Shown: one piece after another, positions 12,310 to 25,306 of the stretch
Layout of the letters: each line of letters starts with the position of its first letter
Numbering within the stretch: position 1 is the stretch's first letter
Origin: Ailanthus altissimus
Lineage: Eukaryota > Streptophyta > Magnoliopsida > Sapindales > Simaroubaceae
Assembly (NCBI GenBank): GCA_946807835.1
Contig: OX327704.1
Location: 6,758,001 to 6,822,000 of the forward strand
Length of the DNA stretch: 64,000 bases
Direction: 5' to 3'
Notes under the pieces: generated by a model
What the model saw: the letters and a program-made list of their open reading frames with translations, nothing else
Told to the model about the DNA's origin: nothing
Databases searched by the model: none
Position numbers and translations under genes: made by a program

Positions 12310-13638
12310 TAATTGGTTGTGCTTTAGTAGCTAGCGTACGCTATCGTATCAAATAATATAGGATTTTAAGTCCAAGTATCGATCCCACAGGGACTATACG
12401 ATTTAATTCTATAAATCAAGTACTAAAATTATACCTACTTAACTTTTATTCAGAAAACTAAAATCTAGAATTTATTTAACTAATCTAATTATCTCAATTA
12501 ACTAAACAAAAGCAAAGAGTAGAATTCACAAATAAAGAAATCTAGGGTTTTGACTCGTCCCCTATTATTTCATTGGACTCATTAACCACTTAGTTAATCT
12601 TTTAATACCAATTGATTGGCTGAAATACTAATCTCATCACAAGCCTCTGTCGATGGTCAAGTAACTATATTACGCATTCTAACAATCACATATATGTCTA
12701 TGGTAATCAAATCAGAATGTAATTCATTAAGATCAAGTCTAAATTATACCATACATGTCACCTAGGTATATGTCTATCCTAGATGGAACTCATAGTTGTT
12801 ATCCTATGATCATGCATTAAACTACCATAGGCTAAACACATGAATTCCTCCATCGAGTTCATTATGGTTCCTCAATAATTCAAAATATTGATCAAATATA
12901 ATGAAAGCATTAAACACAAGATAGAATGAATCAATTGAATGCATCAAGTTCATAAACTAAAAATTCACACAATCCAAATCCATACTAGGTTTACATAGTC
13001 TATCCCTAGATGAACAAATTAACTCATCACAAAATCAAAAGTATCAAACCAATTCATAAAGATCAACAAGAACAAGAACATAATGATAAAGAAAGAGAAG
13101 AAAAACTAATCAAAGTGACTCCTTGATGTGCTTCTCCCTCAATCTTGACTTAAAGCTTGAATCTTGATCTTGGTTCTTCAATCTTTGACTTTGATCTTTG
13201 ATCTTGTGTTGTGAATTCTCTCTCTAAATTTTTGCCTTTCTTTTCTCTCCTCTCTTCTTAGGGTTTTTGGCTTTCTATTTATAAATTTTTGTCTTCAAAA
13301 TACTGTTCATGAGTTACTGTAGCAAAATAATGTTCCTATGCCACTGTTCACCGCCACGAACGCCATGGAGCTGGGTTGTGGGCACCGCGGCACTTAGCTA
13401 CTGACTTGGGAGCTGCGGCGCTCAGTCGAGTGCCCAGTCCTGGTGCCCCTTTCGTATTTTGAGCGTAACTTCTTCGTTTTACGTCCGATTAGCCTCCCGT
13501 TTGTTCCTATACGTCACATTTTCCGTCTTGCATTTATTTATGATCAAAAGCCATAATTAAATAACCAAAAATTTATGATTTGGGGAAAAATATAAAAGTT
13601 GGGTTATATATCATACTAGTATTTTTACGCCACTATCA
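12310..13638 (-). repeat. 3' LTR of Gypsy family B
   Basis: This copy is about 1.33 kb and is the fuller of the two LTRs. On the minus strand it starts TGATAGTGGCG and ends ...CCAATTA; the right copy suggests the final CA became TA. It contains a GC-rich block (13350-13450) of CCGCGG-type words, several TTGATCTTGGTTCTTCAATC-like words (13160-13205) and conserved blocks shared with the family A LTR. Confidence 0.88.
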
Positions 13639-15500
13639 AATACCCCCAAACTTAAGATTTTGCTCGTAGTCGAGCAAAACAAAAAAAAATATTCACAACT
13701 TATTTATAACTCAAAAATAAAAACTAAAAATTAAAAACAAGCTCAAGTTGATTAGATGATCAATATCGTTGTCTCAAAAGCTGCGAAAAATAGCACAAGC
13801 TCTTCATAAATCAATAAATAACCTTCAACAATCCTCATACCATTAATCAAGTACTTTATTCTCCCTTATAAATGATCACTTGTGCGTGTGTGTAATAACA
13901 AGTAATTGGCTAAATAGAACATAGATTTACTCAATACTTAAGAAATACATAAATATGATATCACGGTATATTTTCAATTATAACACTACCATAAGCTTGC
14001 TTTTTATACTACTCTCCACTAATGTAGAAATACATATATCTAGGGATCTATTTAGGACTTTATTTAGCTTGTAATGTAAGGCTAAGGTAAAGGTGGGTTA
14101 TAAAAATATATATAAAGTGCAAATCACATCATTAACACTTAGACTTTACTCAGAAATCTCTTGATTCCTTCTCCTCCTTGATTATTTTAATCCTTACTCA
14201 GAAACCTCTTGATTTCTTCTCTTCCCCAAAACTTATGCTATTTCCATTTTTCTTTCAATCCATTTTACAAAGTATTTCTTCTTTTTCTAAGTTGGGGGTA
14301 TTATGCATTTAAACTTTTTTTTTATGTACCCCCAAACTCAGATTGATATGCACCTTCAAGACTTATTTCTTTTCATTGCAGTACCCTTCTTTCATACATC
14401 CACAACCTTCTTCATTTTAAGAATATTTCTAAGTAAACTCAAGATTTATAGTGCTAACGGTAGATTTTAGGATAAGTAAACTCAAAGTCTTTAGGCTTAT
14501 AATGTGGTTAAATAGAAAAAAAAAAAGGTAATTAAGCTCAAACTGGGTGATTAGGGATAAATATACATATAAGGTAGCTCGAAAAGGCTCAAACGGTCCA
14601 AAAATGGCCTAATGTCATTTCCCTAAGCATGTGAATTCTAGGATTTTGCCTCAAGTAAGTTCTAGAGTGTTGGTCTTCGAAGCTGTGGTGTACTACTTAA
14701 GCATGAATAACTATAAGCAAAAAATTCAACTAATACATGCTTATTTCAATGTGCTAAAAAATAAGTGATTAAAAATAAGCTTGAAATTAGTTCAAGATTT
14801 ATGATATAAAAATTATCTCAAGCCTCTATTATTTCCTGAAGACTTGTGAAAAGAAATTCAGCCAATATTTTATTTCTTATCATGGACTAATGATCATCAT
14901 CTCAACTAAAACTTAACAACCTAAAAAACAATATTACTCCACAAGACAACTAACCAATATAAGTAGCAAAATAGACACAAAAAATTGTGTTTTTCACCCC
15001 CAAACTTAAATTAGACATTGTCCTCCATGTCTAAAAATAAGTTTAAAAGTAAGAGAAACTCCCCTGATAACTGAAGTTGAAGTAGTGTAGCATTGTGTTC
15101 TGATGAATGTGACTGCAATTTTCTTTGCTTTCAGCGCTTGCACTTGCTTCATTGAATGCTTGAATTGCTAATTTATTCCTATAAAAAAAAAGAACCTAAC
15201 ATAACTAAAACTGAAAATAAGCTAATAAAAATAAAATTTTACTTGGGTTGCCTCCCAATAAGCGCTTGATTTAACGCCGTCAGCTTGGCGAGGCTCTTTC
15301 TACTCTTATGGAGAATCAAAGTCAATAGTGGAAGCATCTTTATATGTGAGCTTGTTAGGCTTCCTTTCTTTCAGCTTCCACATCTTCTTTATTAGATCTT
15401 GGACAGCAACTTGTTCCTCTTTCTCCTTGTGTTTCTCCGGAAAGAGTTGAATCTTAGATCAACGAAGTGTCTCTTTTGTGCTCTTCTCTTCAATCCTGTC
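13639..15500 (-). other. Non-coding 3' internal region of family B element
   Basis: There is no pol-type coding potential. The minus-strand order runs from the protease into this region and ends with a purine tract next to the 3' LTR. It carries a conserved-looking word whose minus strand reads GGGAGGCAACCC (15256-15245) beside AAGCGCTTATT. I have met this word repeatedly in plant Gypsy-type elements, but I cannot name a function. The same internal region recurs at 62454-64000. Confidence 0.7.
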
Positions 15501-15506
15501 ATAAAA

Positions 15507-17748
15507 TTACTGCTTCTTCTTCTTCTTCTTTCTTCTCTTCTTATACTTTAACGCCTTCTTTTTTATGTAAGGGTTTATTATCTCCATGTCTTTGTGTTCT
15601 TTAGTATTTATGTGGACCACATCAATGTTATAGCAGTCTTCATCTTCAGATGGCAACTTGATTTCCTTGAAGACTTTAAATGTCGCAATGTCATCTTGTA
15701 TCCTTATGGTCATCTCCCCTTTTTGAACATCTCTTTGTCGTATGTCCTATGACTAAGAAGGGTCTTCCAAGGATGATAGGGATCTCCTTGTCTTCTTCTA
15801 TGTCTAGAACAATAAAATTGGCGGGGAAGATAAATTTGTCCACCTTTACTAGCACGTCCTCAATAATTCCCTTAGGGTAGGCAAGAAAGCGATCAGCAAG
15901 TTGAAATATGATATTGATCAACTTTGCTTCTCTCAAACCTAGCTTGTTGTAGACGTAAAGGGGCATAAGATTAATGCCTGCTCCTAGATCACATAAAGCT
16001 TTACAATGATCATAATTACCAATGAAGCACGATATGGTAAATCTCTCAGGATCTTTGAGCTTATGAGGTAACTTTTTCTGAAGAATAGTGCTACACTCCT
16101 CTGTCAATGCTACGGTCTCATAATCCTCTAGTCTCATCTTTTCGGAAATGATGCTCTTCATGAACTTGACATAACTAGGCATTTGTTCAAGCGCATCTGC
16201 AAAAGGGAGATTAATATGTAGTTTCTTAAAAACATCAAGAAATTTAGAGAATTTCTTATCTAATCTCTTATTTTGTAGCCTCTATGAAAATGGTAGAGGA
16301 GGTGTGAATGACTGCAATGATTGTTTCTGCATGTGTATGCTGTCCATCTTTCTTTTCTACGCTTTTAGGATTTTCTTGTTGCAATTTTTCAGTTTCAGCA
16401 CTTGTATTGCACCTCTGTAGCCTTTGAGGGAAAAGAATAGGTGGTTTATATGCTTGCAAATTATCTTTTTGGTCAACCCTCTCCTTTTCCTTCATCTTTA
16501 GAAGTGGGGTTGGTTGTGTGATATCATGTAAGATCTTACCACTTTGTAAGTTGACGGTTTGACATTGCTCTGCAATCCCTTTCAGATTTATCTTGGTATC
16601 ACTTAGTAGAGTACCTTGAGATCTCCTATTAATTGCAACAGCAAGTTGTCCCATTTGAACCTCTAAATTCTTCAAAGATGCTGAATGATTCTGTAGGATG
16701 ACATCATTGGACTTCATATATTGCATAAATATGTCTTCTAATGTTAACTTCTTTTCTTGTGGTGGTGAAAATCCTGAGGGATTCATTGGTCTAGATGGCT
16801 CCTCTTGGTTGTAATGCCAAGAGAAGTTTGGATGATCTCTCCACCTTGGATTAAAGAAGTTAGATTATGGGTTAGGTGGTTGTCGATTAAAATTGCCCAC
16901 ATAATTTACTACTTCATATGGTTATCACCACAAAATTCGCATGTCACTTGTCAAGTTTTGACGTCATTCAATGCATCAAACTTCTTAGATAAAATATTGA
17001 TTTGAGCTATCAATGCATTGAATGCATCAATTTCATATATACCGGTAACTCTCTTGGGTGTAACTCTCTCTGCTGGCCATTGGTAACTGTTTGACGCCAT
17101 CTCTTTTAATAGATCACAAGCCTCATCTGTAGACTTATTCATTAAAGTTCCTCTAGCTGCAATATCTATAATAGTCTTCAAATGACTTACTAATCTATTA
17201 TAGAACGTTTGGACTAATAGTCATTTAGGGACTCCATGATGAGGACACTTCCTCAACATATCCTTGAAGCGCTCCCATACCTCATACAATAACTCTCTAT
17301 TAATCTGACTGAATGAGGTGATATTATTCCTCATCTTTACTATTTTTGTTGGTGAAAAGAACTTCTGTGCTAAATCTTCCCACGTCGATATGGATCCTAA
17401 TAGCAATGACATCTACCAACTCTTAACTCTGTCCCTTAAAGAGAAAAGAGATAATCTCAATCTGACGGCATCGTCGGAGACTCCGTTGTATTTGAAAGTA
17501 TCACAAATTTTTAAGAAGTTTATGATATGCATGTTAGGATCGTCATTGGGAGCTCCACTAAACTGTACAGTTTCTTTTAGCATCTAAATAATATTCAGCT
17601 TGATCGGAAAGTTATTAGCATTGATGGTTGGTCACCGAATACTAGACTGAAGACCATTTGTAGTTGGGATAACGTACTCTTTCAAAGCTCTCTGTGGTAT
17701 CATGGGCTCAAACACAAGATTATTGATATGATCATTGTTTTCCTCCAT
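15507..17748 (-). pseudogene. Family B gag-protease remnant
   Basis: On the minus strand the frame starts at ATG 17748 (MEENNDHINN). It contains a Retrotrans_gag core (VSDDAVRLRLSLFSLRDR, CPHHGVPK), the segment MNKSTDEACDLLKEMASNSY, an RNA-binding region with a run of Gln and Ser, and a retropepsin with the catalytic word DLGAGINLMP (15990-15979 encodes DLGA) and flap-side IILGRPFL. Premature stops and at least two frameshifts break it, for example between the gag core and the protease and after the protease near 15700. The protein would have packaged element RNA. Sequence resemblance to gag-protease of the element at 55475-57798 is obvious along the whole length. Confidence 0.85.
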
Positions 17749-17879
17749 GGTATGAACTATCAAAGTAAAATAAAAATAAAATCAAAGTAAAAAGAAGAAG
17801 ATAAAACAAAAATAAAAATCTGAATTAAAAGTAAGTAGCTTAGTATTAATATTAATCTAAATAATAGATAAAACTAGTC

Positions 17880-17895
17880 CTCGGCAACGGCGCCA
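17880..17895 (-). other. tRNA-Asp primer-binding site, family B
   Basis: The minus strand reads TGGCGCCGTTGCCGA, complementary to the 3' end of plant tRNA-Asp (...CGGCAACGGCGCCA). It lies just inside the 5' LTR. Athila-type Ty3/Gypsy elements use this primer. Confidence 0.8.
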
Positions 17896-17901
17896 AAAAC
17901 T

Positions 17902-19038
17902 TGATTGTGGTGGCGGGAATCCTGAGGGATTCATTGTAATATAGAATTCACAAATAAAGATAATCTAGGATTTTGACTTGTCCCCTAATATTTCATTGAA
18001 CTCATTAACCACTTAGTTAATCCCTTAATACCAATTGATTGACTTAGACACTAATCTCATCACAAGCCTCTGTCAATGGTCAAGTGACTATATTACGTAT
18101 TCTAACAATCACCTATATGTCTATAGTAGTCAAATCAGAATGTAATTCATTAAGATTAAGTCTAAATTTGACCATACATGCCACCTAGGTATATATCTAT
18201 CCTAGATGGAACTCATAATTGTTACCCTATGATTATGCATCAAACTACCCTAGGCTAAACACATGAATCCCTCCGTCGAGTTCATCATGATTCCTCAATC
18301 ATTCAAAATATTGATCAGATATAATGAAAGCATTAAACACAAGATAAAATGAATCAATTGAATGCATCAAGTTCATAAACTAAAAATTCACACAATCCAA
18401 ATCCATACTAGGTTTACATAGTCTAACCCTAGATGGACAAATTAACCCATCACAAAACCAAAAGTATCAAACCAATTCATAAAGATCAACAAGAACAAGA
18501 ACACAATGATAAAGAAAGAGAAGAAAAACTATTCAAAGTGACTCTTTGATGTGCTTCTCCCTCAATCTTGACTTGAAGCTTGAATCTTGATCTTGGTTCT
18601 TCAATCTTTGGCTTTGATATTTGATTTTGTATTGTGAATTCTCTCTCTAAATTTTTGCCTCTTTTCTCTCTTTTTCTCTCCTCCTCTTTTTCTTAAGGTT
18701 TTTGTATTCAAAATACTGTTTACGAGTTACTGCAGAAAAATACTGTTCCTATGCCAGTGTTCACCGCCATGAGCACCGCGGTGCTAAGCTACTAACCTGG
18801 GCACCGCAGCTCTTAGTCATGGGCGCTGCAGTGCCCAGCCTTGGTACCCCTTTTGTATTTTGAGCGTAACATATTCGTTTGACGTCTGATTCCCCTTCTG
18901 TTTGTTTCTATACGTCACATTTTTCGTCGTGCATCTATTTATTATCAGAATACACAATTAAATACCCAAATATTTATGCTTTGGAGCAAAAATCAAAAGT
19001 TAGATGCAAATCATACTAGTACTTTTACACCCCTATCA
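17902..19038 (-). repeat. 5' LTR of Gypsy family B, with internal deletion and patch
   Basis: It aligns to 12310-13638 but lacks about 200 bp next to the primer site (equivalent of about 12318-12516). In place of that sequence is a 31-bp word (17906-17936) that matches the element's own gag region at 16758-16788 in 28 of 31 positions. The right end CCCTATCA meets the GCGGC duplication. Confidence 0.85.
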
Positions 19039-19188
19039 GCGGCACATTAATTGTTAAATTGAACTATCGTAGATTAGTATTAATTTATATATTTAAATAA
19101 ATGTACTCATGCATCATGTTTACTATTATAAAAATCACTATGATATTTATTCAAGTATTCTTAAAATTACTTTATTTATTTCAGCATC

Positions 19189-22100
19189 ATGTCTGGAACA
19201 AACCCTATCATAGCTCTCTTAGCAAATGAAAAATTGACCGATGATAAATTTTTAAAATGGAAAAGCAATATAAATATTGTGTTGATCTACAAGGATCAAA
19301 AGTTTTTCATTATGGAGGAGTGTCCTTCAGAACCTACAGCCAATGCTCCTTGTAATATACAGGAGCAGTATGAGAAATGGATACAGGCCAATAATAAGGC
19401 TTGCTACTATATGCTTGCCAACATGAGTGATGTGCTTAGAATGAAACACTAGCACTTAGATACTGTACATGAGATATGGGATTCTCTCTAAGCGATGTTT
19501 GGCCAGCAGCCGGAATAAAGCCGTCATAAAGCTACTCGTAGCTACATGAACACTAAAATGAAGAAAGGAGTTTCGGTGCGTGAGCATGTTTTGAACATGA
19601 TCAATCTAATGCATCAGACAGAGATCCATAGAGCCACCATAGATGATAAGACCTAAGTCAGCATCATTCTGGAGTCTCTTACTCCAGCATTTTCATAGTT
19701 CAAAATAAATTATGTTATGAACAAGCTCTCATATAATATGACTCAGCTACTTAATGAACTGCAAACTTCTGATGCTATATCAGATAAGCCCAAAAAGTCT
19801 GAGGCAAATGTTGCTGAAGTTAAGCAGCCTTCCTCCAAGCAAAATAAAAAAAGGAAGAACACTGGTGGTGTTTCAAATTCTTGAAGAAAAGCCAAGAAAG
19901 CCTTTAACTACAGTAAAAGCAAGAAGAAGGACTCCAATGCAAAGAAATGAAAGTGTTTTCATTGCAAAGTCGAGGGGCATTGGAAGAGAAACAATAAAAA
20001 AATCTCTCTCTGAGATAAAAGAAAAGAGTAAAGGTAAATATGATTTACTGGTATTATAAGCCTTATTAATGGAGGATGAACTTTCTCTTTGGATAATTGA
20101 TTCAAGAGTCACTAATCATATTTATTCTTCCTTACAGATGCTTAGTTCTTCTAAAGAGTTTTCTGATAGGGACTTTACCATGCGGGTTGGCAATGAGGCA
20201 ATCGTTTCGGCTTTAACAGTGGGAGTGGCTCGATTGAATTTTAGGAATAATTTTTAATTTTAAATAATTTTTATTTTATTCCTAAATTTAGAAGGAATTT
20301 GATTTCTGTTTTTAAGTTGCATGAACAACTCTTTAATATTTCTTTTTATAATAATGAGATTATTATTGGTAGAAATAGTTTAGATATTTGTCACGCGAAA
20401 TTAGAAAATAAGCTTTGTGTTTTAAGACCCGATGAGCCATCACTGCTTAATTCTAAGCTATTTAGAGTAGAATATCTTAAATCTACTAAAAGGAAAAAGG
20501 TTTCTCTTAATGATGACACGTATCTTTGACATTTTAGGTTAGGTCATATTAATCTGGATAGAATTAACAAATTAGTAAATGATGGTCCTTTAAGAGAGCT
20601 GAACGTTGGCATTCTTCTTGTATGTGAGTCTTGTTTAGAGGATAAAATGACTAAAAGACCCTTTTTAGCTAAGGGTGAAAGAGCCAAGGAACTACTTTAG
20701 CTTGTACATACTGATGTTTGTGGTCCATTAAATGTACAAGCAAGAGGCGGTTATGAATACTTTATTACATTTATTGACGACTATTCAAGATACGCCTATG
20801 TTTACCTAATTGAAGGAAGATCTGAGACTTTTAGAAAGTTTAAAGAATTCTTAGCAAAAGCTGAAAAGCAATTAGGTAAAACACTTAAGACCCTTCGATC
20901 AGATCGAGGTGGTGAATGCCATGACATAGAGTTAAAGGATCACCTATTGGAGCATGAGATTTTATCCCAACTCACAGCACCTGGAACACCTCAACAAAAT
21001 GGTGTTACAAAAAGGAGAAACAGAACCTTATTAGATATGGTTAGGTCTATAATAAGCTACTCTTCACTGTCACCCTCATTTTGGGGTTATGCACTACAGA
21101 CCATGGTCTACATTTTGAATGTAGTACTTTTCAAATTTATCCAAAGTACATCCTTAAAGATGTGAAATTGTAGTAAACCTAGTTTTCGCCATTTTCGCAT
21201 ATAGGGGTGTCCAGCACATGTGCTGAAAGAAAAGAATGGAAAATTAGAATTGCGAATAGAAGTTTGTCGATTTGTAAGCTACTCTAAAGGTACAAAATGA
21301 GGTTTGTTTTATAGTCCTCAAGAAAAGAAAGTAATTTTATTGACAAATGCCACTTTTCTTGAGAATGATTATATATTAAACTATAAACCTCGCAGTAAGA
21401 TTGTACCACAAGAAATACTTTTTGATCAGATCAGACACTTACCGCCAATAGTTAGTGAACAACAAAGTCAGGTAACCACCAATTCTGATCAGAACACCTT
21501 GGAACCTCGATGTAATAAGAGGATAGTGAGACTATCTTTTCGTTACAGAAAGGAGGGAGAGGCATAAGTAGTTGTGTCCGACACAAGCTAAGACAATCCA
21601 TTGACATATAGACATGCAATGAAAGATTATGATAAAGACAAATGGCAATAAGCCATGAACCAAGAAATGAAGTCTGTGTACTCCAATTCAGTCTAGGAAC
21701 TTGTAGATCCACTTGAAGATGTCAAGCCTATTGGATGCAAATGGATCTTCAAGAAGAAACAAGACGTAGATGAAAAAGTAGAGACTTTCAAAGCAAGATT
21801 AGTAGCAAAGGGTTATACCCAGAAAGAGGGAGTTGACTATGAAGAGACTTTTCTCGCCAGTAGCCATGCTCAAATCCATTCGTATTCTCTTATCCATTGT
21901 TGTATGCCTCAATTATGAGATATGACAAATAGACATCAAGATAGCCTTTTTAAATGACTATCTTGAAGAGAGCATCTACATTGTGCAACCAGAGGGGTTC
22001 GTGGTAAAAGGTCAGGAGCAAAAAGTCTGTAAATTGCTTAAGTCCATTTATGAACTTAAGTAAGTTTCAAGATCTTAGAACTTAAGTTTTGATGAGACAA

Positions 22101-23170
22101 TTAAATCTTATGGTTTCAAGAAAATTATTGATGAACCTTGTGTATACAAGTACATCAAGAACAAAAATGTGGATTTTTTGGTACTTTATATGGATGACAT
22201 TCTACTTTTTGGGAATGATGTAGAAACATTATCCAACATAAAGAAGTGGTTGGCCGAGCACTTTCAAATGAAGGATTTGAGAGAGGAAAGTTATGTCATT
22301 GGGATCCAAATTATTCAGAATCGTAAGAATAGACTATTGGCACTGTCTCAGGCATCGTATATTAAAAAAGTGCTTATACGATTTTTGATGCAAAATTTCA
22401 AGAAGGGTCAATTATCGACTCAACATGGAATTGTTCTTTCTAAAGAGCAATGTCTTAAGACACCTTAGGAGAAAGAAGATATGAGACGAGTTCCCTATGC
22501 CTTAGCAATTAGCAGCCTTATGTACGCTGTGTTGTGCACGAGGCCTGACATTTGTTATACAGTGGGAATAATCGGTCGTTATCAATTCAACCCTAGATTA
22601 GCTCACTGGATTGCAGTAAAGTACGTTCTCAAGTATTTTTAAATAACGAGAAACTATATGCTTGTGTATTTAGGTGGAGACCTGAACCCCACTAGTTATA
22701 CTGATTCTGATTTTCAATCAGATAAAGATAGTCGAAAGTCAACGTCTGGGTCAGTGTTTACTCTTAGTGGCGGAGCTATAGTCTGGAGAAGTGTAAAACA
22801 ATCCAGTACTGTTGATTCAACAATGGAGGCTGAATACATAGTAGCTTCCGAAGCAGCTAAAAAGGTAGTATGGCTTAGGAAGTTCTTCATTGATCTGAAA
22901 GTTGTTCTAGATATGGCTAAACCATTAACCCTTTACTGTGACAACAGTGAGGCAGTGCAAATTCAAAGGAACCCAAAAGCCACAAGAGAGCAAAGCATAT
23001 AGAGAGAAAGTATCACTTGATCAGGGAAATCGTTCATAGAGGTGGTATAACAGTCATGAAGATAACATCTGAAAAGAATCTTGCAAACTCGTTCACCAAG
23101 ACATTACCGGCTAGGTCGTTTGAGAGTCATATAGAGGGTATGGGTTTAAGAGACACATCTCACCTGCTTT
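19189..23170 (+). pseudogene. Copia-2 gag-pol remnant
   Basis: It starts at MSGTNPIIALLANEKLTDD (19189) with a Copia gag (UBN2-type). It continues with a Lys-rich region, a protease-like LWIIDSRVTNHIYS (20090) whose usual DSGAT triad is altered, integrase (IDDYSRYAYVYL; DRGGECHD; PGTPQQNGV), RT (KARLVAKGYTQKEGVDYEETF; YMDD intact at 22187-22198), and RNase H (TDSDFQSDKDSRKSTSGSVF; YCDNSEAVQI). In-frame stops and frameshifts occur throughout (19450, 19489, 19518, 19655, 20258, 20528, 21165, 21567 and others), so it is non-functional. The product order integrase-RT-RNase H defines Ty1/Copia. Confidence 0.9.
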
Positions 23171-23186
23171 AGAATAAGTGGGAGAT

Positions 23187-24873
23187 TGTTAGAGATAATG
23201 CTCTAAAAACATGTATTTGTACTATTTTTATGAAAATAATAAAGTTGTAATTTTATGACATAAATATTATAAAATCCCTTGTTTATTTATGTAACCATAA
23301 CTTTAGTATATAATTGTTATACAAGAGGATTAAAGTTATGAATAATAAATAAAAAAATCTATAATAAATTAATTAAAGTTTGGAATCTTTAATTAAATAT
23401 TACTAGTGCGGTCCACAGACATTTAAAATATAATAAATTCATCCGGATCACTAATATAGTGATATTATGGTAGAGGCACTATATATAATATGATTATATA
23501 GGACTGGACCAGACGTAGTTTGAATTCTTATGTAAAATACCGTTGTTAATTAAGAATTTAAATAACGTCAACTGATGATCATATGCAGATTAACTTTAAT
23601 CCCGAGTGATCATAAACTCCTATTTATGTCATTATGTCATTTGAAGTACTCGTTACGGTTTGTTTAAAGAACAGGCTAAAAACTTATATTTTGGTGGCCT
23701 AGTGAGATAAACGGTTGGGAATATGATTTACAGATATGGAATCCATTCATTCCTAAAAGAAGTTAGAAAGAATGTTCTCTTAAGGGTTAATTCTAGAATT
23801 GAACAGTTAGAGCGCTGAATTTGTAATAATATTACAAATTAACTGTTCACTAGTGAATTAATGGTACTTAAGGATAAAAAATTAATTAGAGGGGTAAATG
23901 ATAATTAACCTAACTCTAATTATGAACCACTGTGGAAGGTTGAATTGCATGTTGTGATTAAATTAATAGACTGCTCTAAGTTTTCTGAGTAAATTATATC
24001 TACAATTTCAAAAGTGCAATTCTGAATTTTTAGTGGAATAACAATGGAATTAATAAATTGAATTAATTAATTAAAGTGTTTAATTAATTATTCAAAATTT
24101 ATTGGAGCTTGAAATTGTAAGCCCATAGGTCCCAAATACATCATCTTTCGTTATTACAGTGAATAATTAATAAAAAAGATTTTGTTATTACAAAAATTAT
24201 TTGTGTTTAGAAAATAGTTTTCAAATACGTATATTTTATATTTGAATAAAATTAATTAATTAAGAATTAATTAATATAAATAATATCTTATCCAAGTATA
24301 ATTAAATATTTAATTTAAGAAATTAAATAAATAAAATCTTAAGGATAATTTTTGAAATTATCATAAAGATTTTATTTTTAATTTTAGTATTTTTCTTTTA
24401 TTAAAAGACTAATAATACTCAAATATTGAATATTATACGTTAAACACAAAGAGTAAGACTTTATGTGGTTTACATGAATTAGGTCTCCTTTTAAAAGATA
24501 ATAATTTAATTAATAAATATTATTAATTAAATTATTATTTTAAAATGAGAAGACTAGTTTAAATGAAACACAATACACATATATAAAAGAAAATGCAGGA
24601 TACATATTTTTTCTTTAGAGAAGAAAAATAAATTGGAAGCTCACTGTTCATCTCACTATAGAACAAGAGGTTTTGTTTGGAATCCTTTGGTGGAAGAAAA
24701 CTCGACGTAAATTCAAGGTATGTTCTTATTAATTTTTATTTATTTTAACATTAAATTCATATATTCATAAGATCATTAGATAAAAAGCGTTTTTATCTAA
24801 TAAAAATAAAGATTAAAAAAATTTATTTTTTATTTCGCTGAGTTATAAATATCATAACAATAATTCTCCCACA
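23187..24873 (+). repeat. 3' LTR of Copia-2
   Basis: It begins TGTTAGAGAT after a purine-rich tract, ends CTCCCACA, and is followed by AATAT (24874-24878), identical to the five bases before the 5' LTR. Confidence 0.92.
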
Positions 24874-24878
24874 AATAT

Positions 24879-25296
24879 TACATATATTGTAATTATTTTA
24901 TATGCTAAATTAAAGGTAGGTTTTTTTGTTTTTTTATTTGTGATGTATTTAAATTGGAGATTTTGAGTTTTGACATTAGTCTCAAAGTGCAGTTATCATT
25001 AAACTACTCGTATAAACTCATTTATATTATTCGACATTATATTATAAAATTATTTAAGTTATAATTTTAATATCTATTTTATATATTTATTCTTTCAAAT
25101 AATAATTATTTTATATACTTATTTATTTTAATTATGTTAGTATGAATTATATAATTAGTTTTTATATATAATATTGTAATTGTTTCAAAATTTATATTTT
25201 ACTTGTAAATTTAATTTGTAGATTATAATTAAATTTTTGGATAGACATTATAAAACTAACATGTTATCTTACTGAATCCCATAATTATGTTTTTAT
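24879..25296. other. AT-rich spacer
   Basis: There is no frame or terminal repeat. It separates the Copia-2 target duplication from the foldback element. Confidence 0.5.
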
Positions 25297-25306
25297 AAAA
25301 AAAATA

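Larger units (their letters stand above)
12310..19038 (-). mobile_element. Nested gag-protease-only Gypsy element, family B (minus strand)
   Basis: On the minus strand the order is 5' LTR (19038-17902), a tRNA-Asp primer site (17895-17880), gag, protease, a long non-coding 3' region, a purine tract (TTTGGGGGTATT, 13650-13639) and the 3' LTR (13638-12310). It has a perfect GCGGC target duplication. No RT, RNase H or integrase is present between the protease (about 15690) and the 3' LTR, so it resembles the TR-GAG class of non-autonomous elements. It would depend on enzymes from an autonomous partner. The related family A element at 53928-60100 is the obvious candidate. Confidence 0.88.
8700..24873 (+). 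mobile_element. Long-LTR Ty1/Copia retrotransposon, host of a nested insertion (Copia-2)
   Basis: The two LTRs (8700-10374 and 23187-24873) both begin TGTTA and end in CACA or CCACA. The element is flanked by a perfect 5-bp duplication AATAT (8695-8699 and 24874-24878). A decayed tRNA-Met primer site starts at 10377. Gag, protease, integrase, RT and RNase H remnants occupy 19189-23170, and a purine tract AGTGGGAGA (about 23177-23185) precedes the 3' LTR. The element is about 16.2 kb only because a 6.7-kb Gypsy element (12310-19038) sits in its leader. It would be about 9.4 kb without the insert. The coding region has many stops and frameshifts. Confidence 0.92.
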
